This document shows, piece after piece, positions 13,969-20,825 of a stretch of 22,796 bases of DNA (positions within the stretch are counted from its first letter, which is position 1; the number at the start of each line of letters is the position of its first letter). The notes beneath the pieces are model-generated. The model was not told the origin of the DNA. It was given only the letters and a program-made list of their open reading frames with translations, and did not search any database. A program made the translations under genes and the position numbers. Source of the DNA: JANSWY01 sp038525605 (GTDB lineage: Bacteria; Bacteroidota; Bacteroidia; Cytophagales; Cyclobacteriaceae); assembly GCA_038525605.1 (NCBI GenBank), contig JBCBHL010000080.1, positions 1 through 22,796 on the forward strand. The letters are read 5' to 3'.

Positions 13969-14425
13969 TAATGCTTTTCTAATTTTATTTGCTCTGGCTG
14001 TTGTGAGCTGCGGCGATACTGACACAAAAGAAGGTGATGGTACTGACATCTATTCGGGAATGGATTCTAAGACCAAAACCAGGATGCAGCAGTACTATAG
14101 AATAGGTAAAAACTTATACCTGACTCACTGCTCCAATTGTCACCAGGCCGATGGCAAAGGGCTGGGAAAGCTGTATCCGCCACTGGCCAAATCAGATTAT
14201 CTGATGAAAGATCCTCTCAGAACTGCCTGTATTATCAAAAATGGAATTCAGGGAGAGCTGGAAGTAAATGGTGTTGTATACAACCAGCCTATGCCAGCAC
14301 ATGATAACCTTACTAATATCGAAATTGCCGAAATCATTACTTACATCAGCAACAGCTGGGGGAATAAATCAGGCTTACATGATGTAAACACCATAGAAAA
14401 GGCAGTTAAAGACTGCCCTGAATAA
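13943..14425 (+). CDS. Monoheme cytochrome c lipoprotein
   Basis: The product has 160 residues from ATG 13943; ATG 13952 is equally possible and removes three residues. The lipobox VVSC (Cys23) anchors it. The class I cytochrome fold has the heme site Cys63-SN-Cys66-His67 (HCSNCHQADGKG) and a Met ligand at Met117 in NQPMPAH. This spacing is normal for small c-type domains. It probably carries electrons between quinol-oxidising complexes and a terminal oxidase or copper reductase on the periplasmic side. It is the last gene of the HemJ-SCO operon and overlaps the SCO gene. A 5-bp hairpin (GGCAG/CTGCC, 14401-14417) near its 3' end, followed by a T-rich stretch, could serve as a weak terminator. 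Confidence 0.92.
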   Translation: MKKMKVILNNAFLILFALAVVSCGDTDTKEGDGTDIYSGMDSKTKTRMQQYYRIGKNLYLTHCSNCHQADGKGLGKLYPPLAKSDYLMKDPLRTACIIKNGIQGELEVNGVVYNQPMPAHDNLTNIEIAEIITYISNSWGNKSGLHDVNTIEKAVKDCPE

Positions 14426-14436
14426 TTTTCTCTTTG

Positions 14437-14592
14437 GGGATGTCTCAAAAGTATAACGTTCGTCATAGCGAACGAAGTGTAGGTCCGCCGAAGCGGGCTA
14501 TCTCAATTTCACTTAAACACACATTTTACGGTTGAGATTGTCCGGGGTGGAACCCTTCGTTTCCTCGCAATACACGTCCTTTGAGACATCCC
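14437..14592. repeat. MITE-like element with 13-bp terminal inverted repeats
   Basis: GGGATGTCTCAAA (14437-14449) and TTTGAGACATCCC (14580-14592) are perfect inverted ends of a 156-bp element with no coding capacity. Inside are a second inverted pair, ATCTCAA/TTGAGAT (14500-14506, 14532-14538), and two hairpins: GTTCG/CGAAC and CCGC/GCGG. Read on the minus strand, the segment ATTGCGAGGAAACGAAG resembles the CGTCATTGCGAGGAACGAAG type of palindromic repeat found in many bacterial genomes (from memory). It sits exactly between two convergent operons and ends one base from the stop codon of the lipoprotein gene at 14594. It could fold as one long hairpin and terminate transcription from both sides. 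Confidence 0.75.
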
Positions 14593-14593
14593 T

Positions 14594-15004
14594 CTATATT
14601 TTTTTAGATAGCTCTACAGCATCCATCATTTCTTTGCTCATTTCTTTTACTTTGATGAGCTCATCCTTTAATATTTTAACTTGTTCAGCTTCCGGCAGGT
14701 CCTTGTTGTACGTGCTGCCAAAATCTCTCATCCATTGTTGCATACTTGCACGTGCGGATTTGAAAGTTTCCAACTGAGACTCCAGCTCTTTTGAAACGTC
14801 GTCTGACGCCAGTGAGTCCAGATTGTTTATTTTTTCCTCAGTCTTTTTTACTGCCTTATACAATGCACCCATATGTGGCATAGCCTCATCATGATACTTC
14901 ATGACTTCTTTATACAATTCGTCACTGCCGGGAGTACTTTCGCATGCGTTCAACATCATAGCGCCGACTATCAACACTACAACTACCTTTAGATTGTTTA
15001 ACAT
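14594..15004 (-). CDS. Small helical lipoprotein of metal-transport-like operon
   Basis: The product has 136 residues with a lipoprotein signal and lipobox LNAC (Cys21). The rest is almost all alpha-helical, probably a helical hairpin or coiled coil (residues 50-135). Just after the anchor is the motif YHDEAMPHMG (37-46), which holds two His and two Met, with a further Met-rich WM pair near 90. Such residues could bind copper or zinc. Related Bacteroidota lipoproteins with HDEVMPxM are known only as hypothetical or misannotated as viral A-type inclusion proteins. It is the last of four genes on the minus strand, 8 bases after the DUF3299-like gene. The exact function is unknown. Confidence 0.75.
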   Translation of the reverse strand: MLNNLKVVVVLIVGAMMLNACESTPGSDELYKEVMKYHDEAMPHMGALYKAVKKTEEKINNLDSLASDDVSKELESQLETFKSARASMQQWMRDFGSTYNKDLPEAEQVKILKDELIKVKEMSKEMMDAVELSKKI

Positions 15005-15012
15005 ATTTCTGA

Positions 15013-15468
15013 TTATTCTGCTTCTTTTATATCTGCGTCTTCGACCATGTATATGAGATTGTTACTATCGGTCCTATTAAGCTTTAGCAAACCTGTGATT
15101 GTCACCAGTTTCGCTGTATATACAACAGGCTTTTTAGGATAAACATAGGCTACAGACTCCGGACCGCTATCTCCTCCACAGAAAAAACACTGGGCAAGGG
15201 GTAAACTGGAAATGATGAATTCTTCAGCACTAAACAAGCCATCGTTGGGAACTATATATCCTTGCAAAATAATTTCTTTCCCTTCTTTGGATTCAATTAA
15301 CGGTGAAAACTCAGGCAAGTATATTTCTGCATAGCCATCATTACTCTTCACAAACTCTACCTGCGAAAGAGTAGCCCAGTTTTGAATGGACTTTTTTCTT
15401 TCCTCCTGCCTGGCCTGCACAGTGAGGCTGGTTACTAAAACAGTTACTATTACCAATATATATCTCAT
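15013..15468 (-). CDS. Exported DUF3299-like Cys protein of the ABC operon
   Basis: The product has 151 residues with a signal peptide at 1-19 (ends VQA). The domain (about 63-146) has KEIILQGYIVP, then the key motif QCFFCGGDSGPESV with Cys94 and Cys97, then VTITGLLKLN. It looks like a small OB-type beta barrel with a CxxC loop. This matches the DUF3299 family, which is often found next to FtsX-type ABC permeases and in zinc-responsive operons of other bacteria (from memory). The cysteines may bind a metal in the periplasm. Its ATG overlaps the stop of the permease gene (ATGA, 4 bases), so the two are translationally coupled. Confidence 0.8.
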   Translation of the reverse strand: MRYILVIVTVLVTSLTVQARQEERKKSIQNWATLSQVEFVKSNDGYAEIYLPEFSPLIESKEGKEIILQGYIVPNDGLFSAEEFIISSLPLAQCFFCGGDSGPESVAYVYPKKPVVYTAKLVTITGLLKLNRTDSNNLIYMVEDADIKEAE

Positions 15469-16712
15469 CCTTTCGCTAATGTTTTAGACAAATCTGTCCT
15501 GTATGCACTTATCGCAGGAATAATCGAAGCGATGATTCCGACCACAAAGCTAACTCCTATTACAATCAATTCATCATTTAAAAAGACAAATGCCGACACA
15601 TACATCTGAGATTCCTGTGGTATAAAAAACCGATCGATAGCTCCAATCGAAGCATGTGCAATGAGCAGGCCAAAAATTCCGCCCAGCACTGAAACAATCA
15701 GGCTTTCAACAATTACATGCAAAAAAAGAAATCTTCTGGATGCTCCCATAGCCCTCATAATGGCCAGGTCATAAGCTCTTTGTTTCAAAGAATTGTAGAG
15801 CGCAATGAATATACTTAATGCAGCTATGAATATGATCAGATAGGCAAAACCATTGACTACTTCTACGCCTACTCCTATTAAAGAAAACAACCTGGCTGTT
15901 TCAAAGGCAGGTGAGGCAGACTGCATGTTCGTCTGACTGTTGATCATTCTCGGTAGTCGCACAGCAGCCATAGGTCCTGAGTATTGAATAATCAACGAGG
16001 TAATTTCCTTTTCATCCAGATCATGTTCTGCAAATCTGATACCTAACTCAGTAATCATTTCTTCTTCTGTATGATGATGGTCACCCTCTTCCCCATGACT
16101 TTCATGAGCTTCCCATACAGTTTCTACGCTTGTTAAAATCAAGTTATCCAAAACAGTTCCGGATCGTTCTAAAACACCGACAACCTTTACTTCATGATCT
16201 TCATGTGCCGCTCCTCCGGATTGTAATCCGTGTTCAGTGTAAAACCCGTCGTTCAGCTTAATTTCCAGGCTTTGAGCTACATTGAAACCTATTACAGCCT
16301 CATTGCTTTCAGCCCACATCTCACCTTCGATTAGCTGCGCCTCATACAAATCGATATAGGCTTTTGTGGTTCCAACTATTCTATGATTTTTATAACTGTC
16401 TCCCAAAGCTATTGGAATAGCATTTTTCACCAACCTGTTTTTCGACAGTTCAATTGCCTCTTTCAGTGCAATATTTCCAGTGGGGAAATCAATATGAAAA
16501 ATATTACAAAGTATAATCTGGAGGGGACTTCCTTTTGCTGCTGCGACCAAACTAATCCCTTTGGAATTTTTTGTGAGCGTATCTTTCATTTGATCAGATA
16601 ACAACAACAGTACCAGTATAATAGAAATACCAAACCCAAATAGCAACACGTTCAAAAACGTGTTGAGTGGTCGGTCTGCAATGTATTTCCAACTTAATTT
16701 AGCTAAATTCAT
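15465..16712 (-). CDS. FtsX/MacB-type ABC permease with His-rich periplasmic domain
   Basis: The product has 415 residues with the MacB/LolE order: one helix (about 20-40), a large periplasmic domain (about 41-275), and three C-terminal helices (280-305, 333-357, 380-403). The coupling region YDLAIMRAMGASRRF is at 314-328. The periplasmic domain has a His cluster, with His170, His173, His203, His206, His212-214 and His230, in an acidic context (SHGEEGDHHHTEEE). Such stretches usually bind zinc, nickel or copper. The family moves lipoproteins, peptides or drugs from the periplasmic side by mechanotransmission and does not carry ions through a pore; here it may release or load a metal-binding lipoprotein. 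It overlaps the ATPase gene and the DUF3299-like gene by 4 bases each. Confidence 0.9.
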   Translation of the reverse strand: MNLAKLSWKYIADRPLNTFLNVLLFGFGISIILVLLLLSDQMKDTLTKNSKGISLVAAAKGSPLQIILCNIFHIDFPTGNIALKEAIELSKNRLVKNAIPIALGDSYKNHRIVGTTKAYIDLYEAQLIEGEMWAESNEAVIGFNVAQSLEIKLNDGFYTEHGLQSGGAAHEDHEVKVVGVLERSGTVLDNLILTSVETVWEAHESHGEEGDHHHTEEEMITELGIRFAEHDLDEKEITSLIIQYSGPMAAVRLPRMINSQTNMQSASPAFETARLFSLIGVGVEVVNGFAYLIIFIAALSIFIALYNSLKQRAYDLAIMRAMGASRRFLFLHVIVESLIVSVLGGIFGLLIAHASIGAIDRFFIPQESQMYVSAFVFLNDELIVIGVSFVVGIIASIIPAISAYRTDLSKTLAKG

Positions 16713-17335
16713 AGCAGATATTGATTTGAAATTCTTTCTTTTACCCTTTGATCGTGCGTCGTAATCAGTAAAATCGAGTTGTTTTTATCCGCTTGCTCTA
16801 TTAATAAATCCAGTACCGCATGCGCATTATCATCATCGAGACTACTCGTCGGTTCATCGGCGAGTATCAAATCCGGTTCATTAATAACTGCACGCAGCAG
16901 CGCGACCCGTTGAGCTTGTCCCTGGCTTAACTCGCTGATCCTTGCATTTGTTTTTTCGGCCAAGTCAACTGTTTCCAATAATTCTTTTGCTTTAGCACTA
17001 CTTTGCTTTCCGCTTGAAAACATCTGACTAATCATGAGGTTTTCTAAAACATTGAGTGACCCAATCAAATGTGGCTTTTGGAAAACTAAGCCTATGTGAT
17101 TAGCTCTGAACTGATCCATTTGATGTCCACTAAGTCCTGTAAATGAAGTGCCATTGAGCTGGATTTCACCAGTCTGCAGTTGCATCATTCCACCTAGTAG
17201 ATGGAGTAAAGTGGTTTTACCGGAACCAGAGCCTCCAATAATCACCATTTTCTCGTTCTGCTGCAATTCAAAATCCTTGTACACGAGATTGACCATTCCC
17301 ATGTAATTATATGCCAGTTTAGAGATAGATAACAT
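16709..17335 (-). CDS. ABC transporter ATP-binding protein (LolD/MacB type)
   Basis: The product has 208 residues and a complete nucleotide-binding domain: Walker A GGSGSGKTT (34-42), Q-loop Gln86 in LVFQKPHL, signature LSQGQAQR (136-143; LSGGQ has become LSQGQ), Walker B LILADE (156-161), D-loop SSLD and switch His194. It is slightly shorter than the usual 220-230 residues because its C-terminus ends soon after the H-loop. It energises the permease encoded next and is the first gene of a four-gene operon whose frames overlap or nearly touch. A signal for metal control cannot be proven, but two inverted repeats lie just upstream (17353-17396). Confidence 0.93.
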   Translation of the reverse strand: MLSISKLAYNYMGMVNLVYKDFELQQNEKMVIIGGSGSGKTTLLHLLGGMMQLQTGEIQLNGTSFTGLSGHQMDQFRANHIGLVFQKPHLIGSLNVLENLMISQMFSSGKQSSAKAKELLETVDLAEKTNARISELSQGQAQRVALLRAVINEPDLILADEPTSSLDDDNAHAVLDLLIEQADKNNSILLITTHDQRVKERISNQYLL

Positions 17336-17352
17336 TATTCAATATTGTTAGT

Positions 17353-17396
17353 CTATGAATTTCATTGATTCATCGTTGATATCAGCAACTTCATAG
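17353..17396. promoter_or_regulatory. Nested inverted repeats upstream of the ABC operon
   Basis: CTATGAA (17353-17359) and TTCATAG (17390-17396) are perfect 7-bp inverted arms about 20-60 bases upstream of the ATPase start. Between them lies the palindrome TGATATCA (17377-17384). This is where an operator for a metal-responsive repressor would be expected. It does not match a Zur or Fur box I can recall. No clean TAnnTTTG promoter was found here. Confidence 0.35.
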
Positions 17397-17457
17397 AAAT
17401 TTAGCAACGCTAAGCTAATTATTTTTTATATTAGAATGTACAACAATTACGACAGCT

Positions 17458-17538
17458 ATGGTATTATTAACGTTTTCATTGGCTCTGACTTTCTTTATTT
17501 ACCAATTTTACAGAAAAGCATTATCAGTAAATAAGTAG
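17458..17538 (+). CDS. Possible 26-residue single-helix membrane protein
   Basis: ATG 17458 to TAG 17538 encodes MVLLTFSLALTFFIYQFYRK plus six more residues. It has one hydrophobic helix with a basic C-terminal end, like small membrane subunits such as KdpF, CydX or CcoS, though it matches none by motif. It is followed after 56 bases by a strong intrinsic terminator on the same strand, and no other plus-strand gene is available to need that terminator. A 7-bp hairpin (AGGAATA/TATTCCT, 17548-17572) lies between. A weak promoter box TATATTAG is at 17427-17434. A small RNA, with the ORF being chance, is an equal alternative. Confidence 0.4.
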   Translation: MVLLTFSLALTFFIYQFYRKALSVNK

Positions 17539-17594
17539 TCATCCGAAAGGAATAGTACTAACAATTATTCCTAATAATATTTTATTTAAGGCCT

Positions 17595-17627
17595 AAGACA
17601 TTTGGATTATCCGAATGTCTTTTTTTA
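17595..17627 (+). terminator. Strong orphan intrinsic terminator
   Basis: AAGACATTTGGA, a 3-base loop (TTA) and TCCGAATGTCTT form a 12-bp stem with one T.G wobble. On the plus strand it is followed by a run of T (seven in a row counting the last stem base). The nearest annotated plus-strand gene upstream ends at 14425, so it must serve an unlisted transcript such as the one at 17458. Confidence 0.85.
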
Positions 17628-18029
17628 TTCCTCTACCATTAGCTCGCCTATGATGGATACGTTTGTCTAGGATGTAAAGTTCCTCAATCATTCACTTACT
17701 TCTATTTTTAATAACCTTTACGAATCTTCGTCATCCAAATAATTCGCAATAGAGTAGCTTATGTATCAATTTTAGCAAATAGCGATTCCAGTTTAGGCGG
17801 AATTTACTCATACAAAGAAATGATCACAGTGATGAAGCATGATCTGGTCAATTTTGTAACGGATTGACCTTATCTAAACATTAATTTTATCGGGGAGATA
17901 ATTTTACATATTTTTACAGGATATTCCACCCAGTAAGTATTCTCTGATGAGACTTAGAAGTCGCATCCTGGAGTAATTACTGTAGTATAAAAACTAAATG
18001 TTACAATTTTATAGCTGGGTTTAAAACGT
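17628..18029. other. Gene-free stretch upstream of the antiporter gene
   Basis: About 400 AT-rich bases with no convincing gene. One frame (about 17715-17869) stays open for roughly 50 codons but lacks ATG, GTG or TTG before its last third. It must contain the antiporter promoter, but no TAnnTTTG box with a fitting distance was seen. Confidence 0.5.
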
Positions 18030-19313
18030 ATGGAGACTCTTGATATATTAGCACTATTTGTCTTTTTCGCTGGTGTTTTCATTTTCATAAATACATATTT
18101 TCTAAAGCTTCCATCTTCGATAGGATTGATGATTATGGCACTGGTCTTGTCATTTGTCACTTTGGTATCGGGATTGATATTCCCTTCTTTTCAGCAAGGG
18201 GCAATGGAAATAATGGAAGAGTTCGACTTTTCTGAGGTACTCTATCAAATAGTACTAAGCTTTATGCTATTTGCTGGGGCCATGCAGATAGATTTCAAGA
18301 AACTGGCAGAAGAACGGACTCCGGTGCTCATACTGGCAACAACTGGTGTGATCATATCAACACTGATCGTAGGAACAGGTATTTATTATCTGCTGGAGTT
18401 TCTGGGAATACACTTAAATTACCTCTATTGCCTGGTTTTTGGTGCGTTAATTTCGCCCACAGATCCTATTGCAATTTCTGCCACAATTAAGAGGTTTCAT
18501 TTATCACAAAACTTAAATGTAAGGATTTCCGGAGAATCGCTTTTTAACGATGGAGTTGCCGTAGTACTTGCATTAACCTTACTTGATCTGGCACACGCCG
18601 GAGAAGATCATACACTTAGCGGATTTGATGTAGTTTATATTTTCTCTGCTGACATTGTCGGTGGTTTATTCATTGGTTTATATCTCGGATACCTTGGCTT
18701 TGCCTTGTTGAAATACATTGATAACGATCAGGTAGAAGTTGAAATATTGGTGACTCTCGCACTTGTCATGGTGGGTACTTACCTGGCTGATTTTGTTCAT
18801 GTATCAGCAAAGCAAACCGCTGTAATCATGGGATTGGTTATTGGAAATGAAGGGAAAAGCGAGCATTTATCAAATGCAGCAGGAGATTACGTATTTAAAT
18901 TCTGGAGTTTGATTGAAGAGTCACTCAATGCGATGCTATTCGTTCTAATAGGTATTGAAATGGTGATTATCCCTAAAAAACCCATCTATTTTGGAGCCGG
19001 ATTTATTGCCTTCATTATCGTATTAGTCGCCAGATGGGTGAGTGTAGCAGTACCGATGGGTCTCATGTCGACCCGGCGGAAATTTGAAAAGAATGCCATC
19101 AGTATTTTTACCTGGGGAGGTCTCCGGGGCGGAATCCCTATCGCGCTATCGTTGTCCTTACCGGAATTTCACGGCAAAGATGTCATTGTCACGATGACCT
19201 ACGTGGTGGTGGTAACTTCTATTCTATATCAGGGACTTACAATTCCAAAACTTCTTCGGAATGTCTACGGTATCAAGAAAAAAGTATCATTTTCTGAAAA
19301 GACTAAACTCTAA
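18030..19313 (+). CDS. CPA1-family Na+/H+ antiporter (NhaP type)
   Basis: The product has 427 residues with about 12 membrane helices. The CPA1 signatures are complete: ISPTDPIAI at 141-149 with the ion-binding Asp145, GESLFNDGV at 168-176 with Glu169, Asn173 and Asp174, and TWGGLRGGIPIAL at 361-373 with the conserved Arg. It exchanges Na+ (or K+) for H+ across the inner membrane and serves pH and salt balance. There is no C-terminal TrkA_C or RCK domain, and the protein ends shortly after the last helix. It stands alone: 700 bases upstream are gene-poor, and 52 bases separate it from the next gene. This agrees with a marine or alkali-tolerant lifestyle but does not prove it. Confidence 0.92.
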   Translation: METLDILALFVFFAGVFIFINTYFLKLPSSIGLMIMALVLSFVTLVSGLIFPSFQQGAMEIMEEFDFSEVLYQIVLSFMLFAGAMQIDFKKLAEERTPVLILATTGVIISTLIVGTGIYYLLEFLGIHLNYLYCLVFGALISPTDPIAISATIKRFHLSQNLNVRISGESLFNDGVAVVLALTLLDLAHAGEDHTLSGFDVVYIFSADIVGGLFIGLYLGYLGFALLKYIDNDQVEVEILVTLALVMVGTYLADFVHVSAKQTAVIMGLVIGNEGKSEHLSNAAGDYVFKFWSLIEESLNAMLFVLIGIEMVIIPKKPIYFGAGFIAFIIVLVARWVSVAVPMGLMSTRRKFEKNAISIFTWGGLRGGIPIALSLSLPEFHGKDVIVTMTYVVVVTSILYQGLTIPKLLRNVYGIKKKVSFSEKTKL

Positions 19314-19365
19314 AGAGCTAGTTTTGCGTATTACTGGATGTATTCTGAAATTTTAAATCAGAAGT

Positions 19366-20448
19366 TTGAGAAAATATACAAATAGCGCATTTTGCCTCGT
19401 TCTTATCGGACTGATAGCATTGCTCAGTAACTGTGGTTCTGATAATGATAAAAAGAGCAACGACGAAAAACCTGTTGTCATTAGGAATAAGTCAAAACTG
19501 GAATTCCCCAAAGGGGTTCGCAAGGTTCAGCTGGGAGACTCACTAAACATCACAGTAAGTGCCAAACAAGTGACTATTGATTCTGTAGAAGTACGTTATC
19601 AAAATAAAAAGTTGTTTACTACTACAGATAGCAGTTTTAGTGTTTCCAGCCTATCGCTTAATGCTACCGGTACTACCAGACTGATCACCAAAATTTACCT
19701 AAGTAATGGTAAAAGTGAAACGCTTTATCCCAGGTATAATATCTCGCCTCCCGCACCTGAAAAAATTAAATATCTGATCACAAACGAATTTCCTCACGAT
19801 AATACCTCCTACACTCAGGGCTTGTTTTTCAAAGATGGAGTGATGTATGAAAGTACCGGTCAGTATGGAACCAGCAAGGTAATGACTGTAGACTTGCGAA
19901 CAGGTAAAGCTATCAAATCAGCGTTCCTGGGCAATTCCTACTTTGGGGAAGGAATCACTCCTGTTGAGGATAAAATTTATCAGATTACCTATAGAGAACA
20001 GCAAGCCTTTATCTATGATCTTGATTTCAATAAATTACATACCTTCAACTATACCGGCGAAGGTTGGGGTCTTACGACCTATGGCGATACGCTGTTGATG
20101 ACCGATGGGTCAGAAAAAATTTACTTCAGAAATAAAGATAGCTTTGAGGTCACTAAGACACTTTCGGTGAACAATCACCAGGGACCTGTGAAGGCAATCA
20201 ATGAATTGGAAATAATAAATGGCTATTTATATGCCAACATTTACCAGACTGATCTTATTGTTAAGATAGACTTACAAAACGGTGCTGTTGTCGGCCAGTT
20301 GGACTTATCAGATATATGGGCTGGCAGAAATAGTTACAGTGGAACAGCAGATGTTTTAAACGGCATTGCTTACCTTCCTGCTAACGACAAAGTCTATGTG
20401 ACGGGCAAACTATGGCCGAAACTTTATGAGATCAAACTAATTCAGTAG
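19366..20448 (+). CDS. Glutaminyl-peptide cyclotransferase lipoprotein (plant/bacterial type)
   Basis: The product has 360 residues. The start is TTG 19366: TAA is in frame 12 bases before and the next ATG would remove the lipoprotein signal (lipobox LSNC, Cys23). Residues about 45-130 form an added beta-rich Ig-like domain. Residues 133-360 are the five-bladed QCT propeller (PF05096 type): PHDNTSYTQG at 143-152, ESTGQYG at 162-168, FGEGIT at 193-198, GEGWGL at 231-236, NELE at 279-282 and TGKLWPKLYEI at 346-356. The enzyme turns N-terminal glutamine of exported proteins into pyroglutamate. Many Bacteroidota exported proteins start with Gln after signal-peptidase cleavage, as several here do (AQD, SQK). 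Confidence 0.9.
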   Translation: MRKYTNSAFCLVLIGLIALLSNCGSDNDKKSNDEKPVVIRNKSKLEFPKGVRKVQLGDSLNITVSAKQVTIDSVEVRYQNKKLFTTTDSSFSVSSLSLNATGTTRLITKIYLSNGKSETLYPRYNISPPAPEKIKYLITNEFPHDNTSYTQGLFFKDGVMYESTGQYGTSKVMTVDLRTGKAIKSAFLGNSYFGEGITPVEDKIYQITYREQQAFIYDLDFNKLHTFNYTGEGWGLTTYGDTLLMTDGSEKIYFRNKDSFEVTKTLSVNNHQGPVKAINELEIINGYLYANIYQTDLIVKIDLQNGAVVGQLDLSDIWAGRNSYSGTADVLNGIAYLPANDKVYVTGKLWPKLYEIKLIQ

Positions 20449-20488
20449 TTCTCTACAAGCAAATAATTAACCTGTAATTGGAAAAATA

Positions 20489-20785
20489 ATGACATTAGAA
20501 GAAGCAACTCTACAAATTCGGGAAATAGCCAAAGTAAAAGGCGGAGCACTCAATTCGATCGTTAAATTTAAATTCGAAGAGGGTGTAATCCTGCTGGATG
20601 ACAAACAGAGTCCTACGGTGGTTAGTAATGAAGATTCTAATGCTGATTGCACCATTAAAATGAAAATGAGGAATTTCGAGAAGCTGATCTCGGGTAAGCA
20701 AAATCCAATGTTTGCATTTATGTCAGGTAAACTAAAAGTAGACGGAGATATGAGCATTGCCATGAAGCTTTCTTCTCTGTTTTAG
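20489..20785 (+). CDS. SCP-2 sterol-transfer-domain protein
   Basis: The product has 98 residues, one SCP-2 domain and nothing else. The marks are VKFKFEEGVILLDD, the middle ADCTIKMKMRNFEKLISGKQ, then PMFAFMSGKLKVDGDMSIAM, the standard end of the fold (GKLKVxGD). SCP-2 domains bind fatty-acyl or other lipid molecules in a hydrophobic tunnel; the ligand is unknown. It lies 40 bases after the cyclotransferase and 40 before the glycosyltransferase, so the three may share a transcript. Confidence 0.9.
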   Translation: MTLEEATLQIREIAKVKGGALNSIVKFKFEEGVILLDDKQSPTVVSNEDSNADCTIKMKMRNFEKLISGKQNPMFAFMSGKLKVDGDMSIAMKLSSLF

Positions 20786-20825
20786 TGACAAATCGTTTCA
20801 CTCAGGCTCACTGAAAATTTCGGGA

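Noticed and set aside
14401..14417. GGCAG/CTGCC hairpin as a terminator for the cytochrome operon
   Set aside because: It lies within the last codons of the gene and the T-rich stretch after it is broken and 10 bases away. The MITE-like element is the better candidate, so this is mentioned only in the gene entry.
17715..17869. About 50 open codons on the plus strand ending in VMKHDLVNFVTD
   Set aside because: There is no start codon before the last third, no promoter box and no known family. It could be a decayed gene, but the evidence is too thin.
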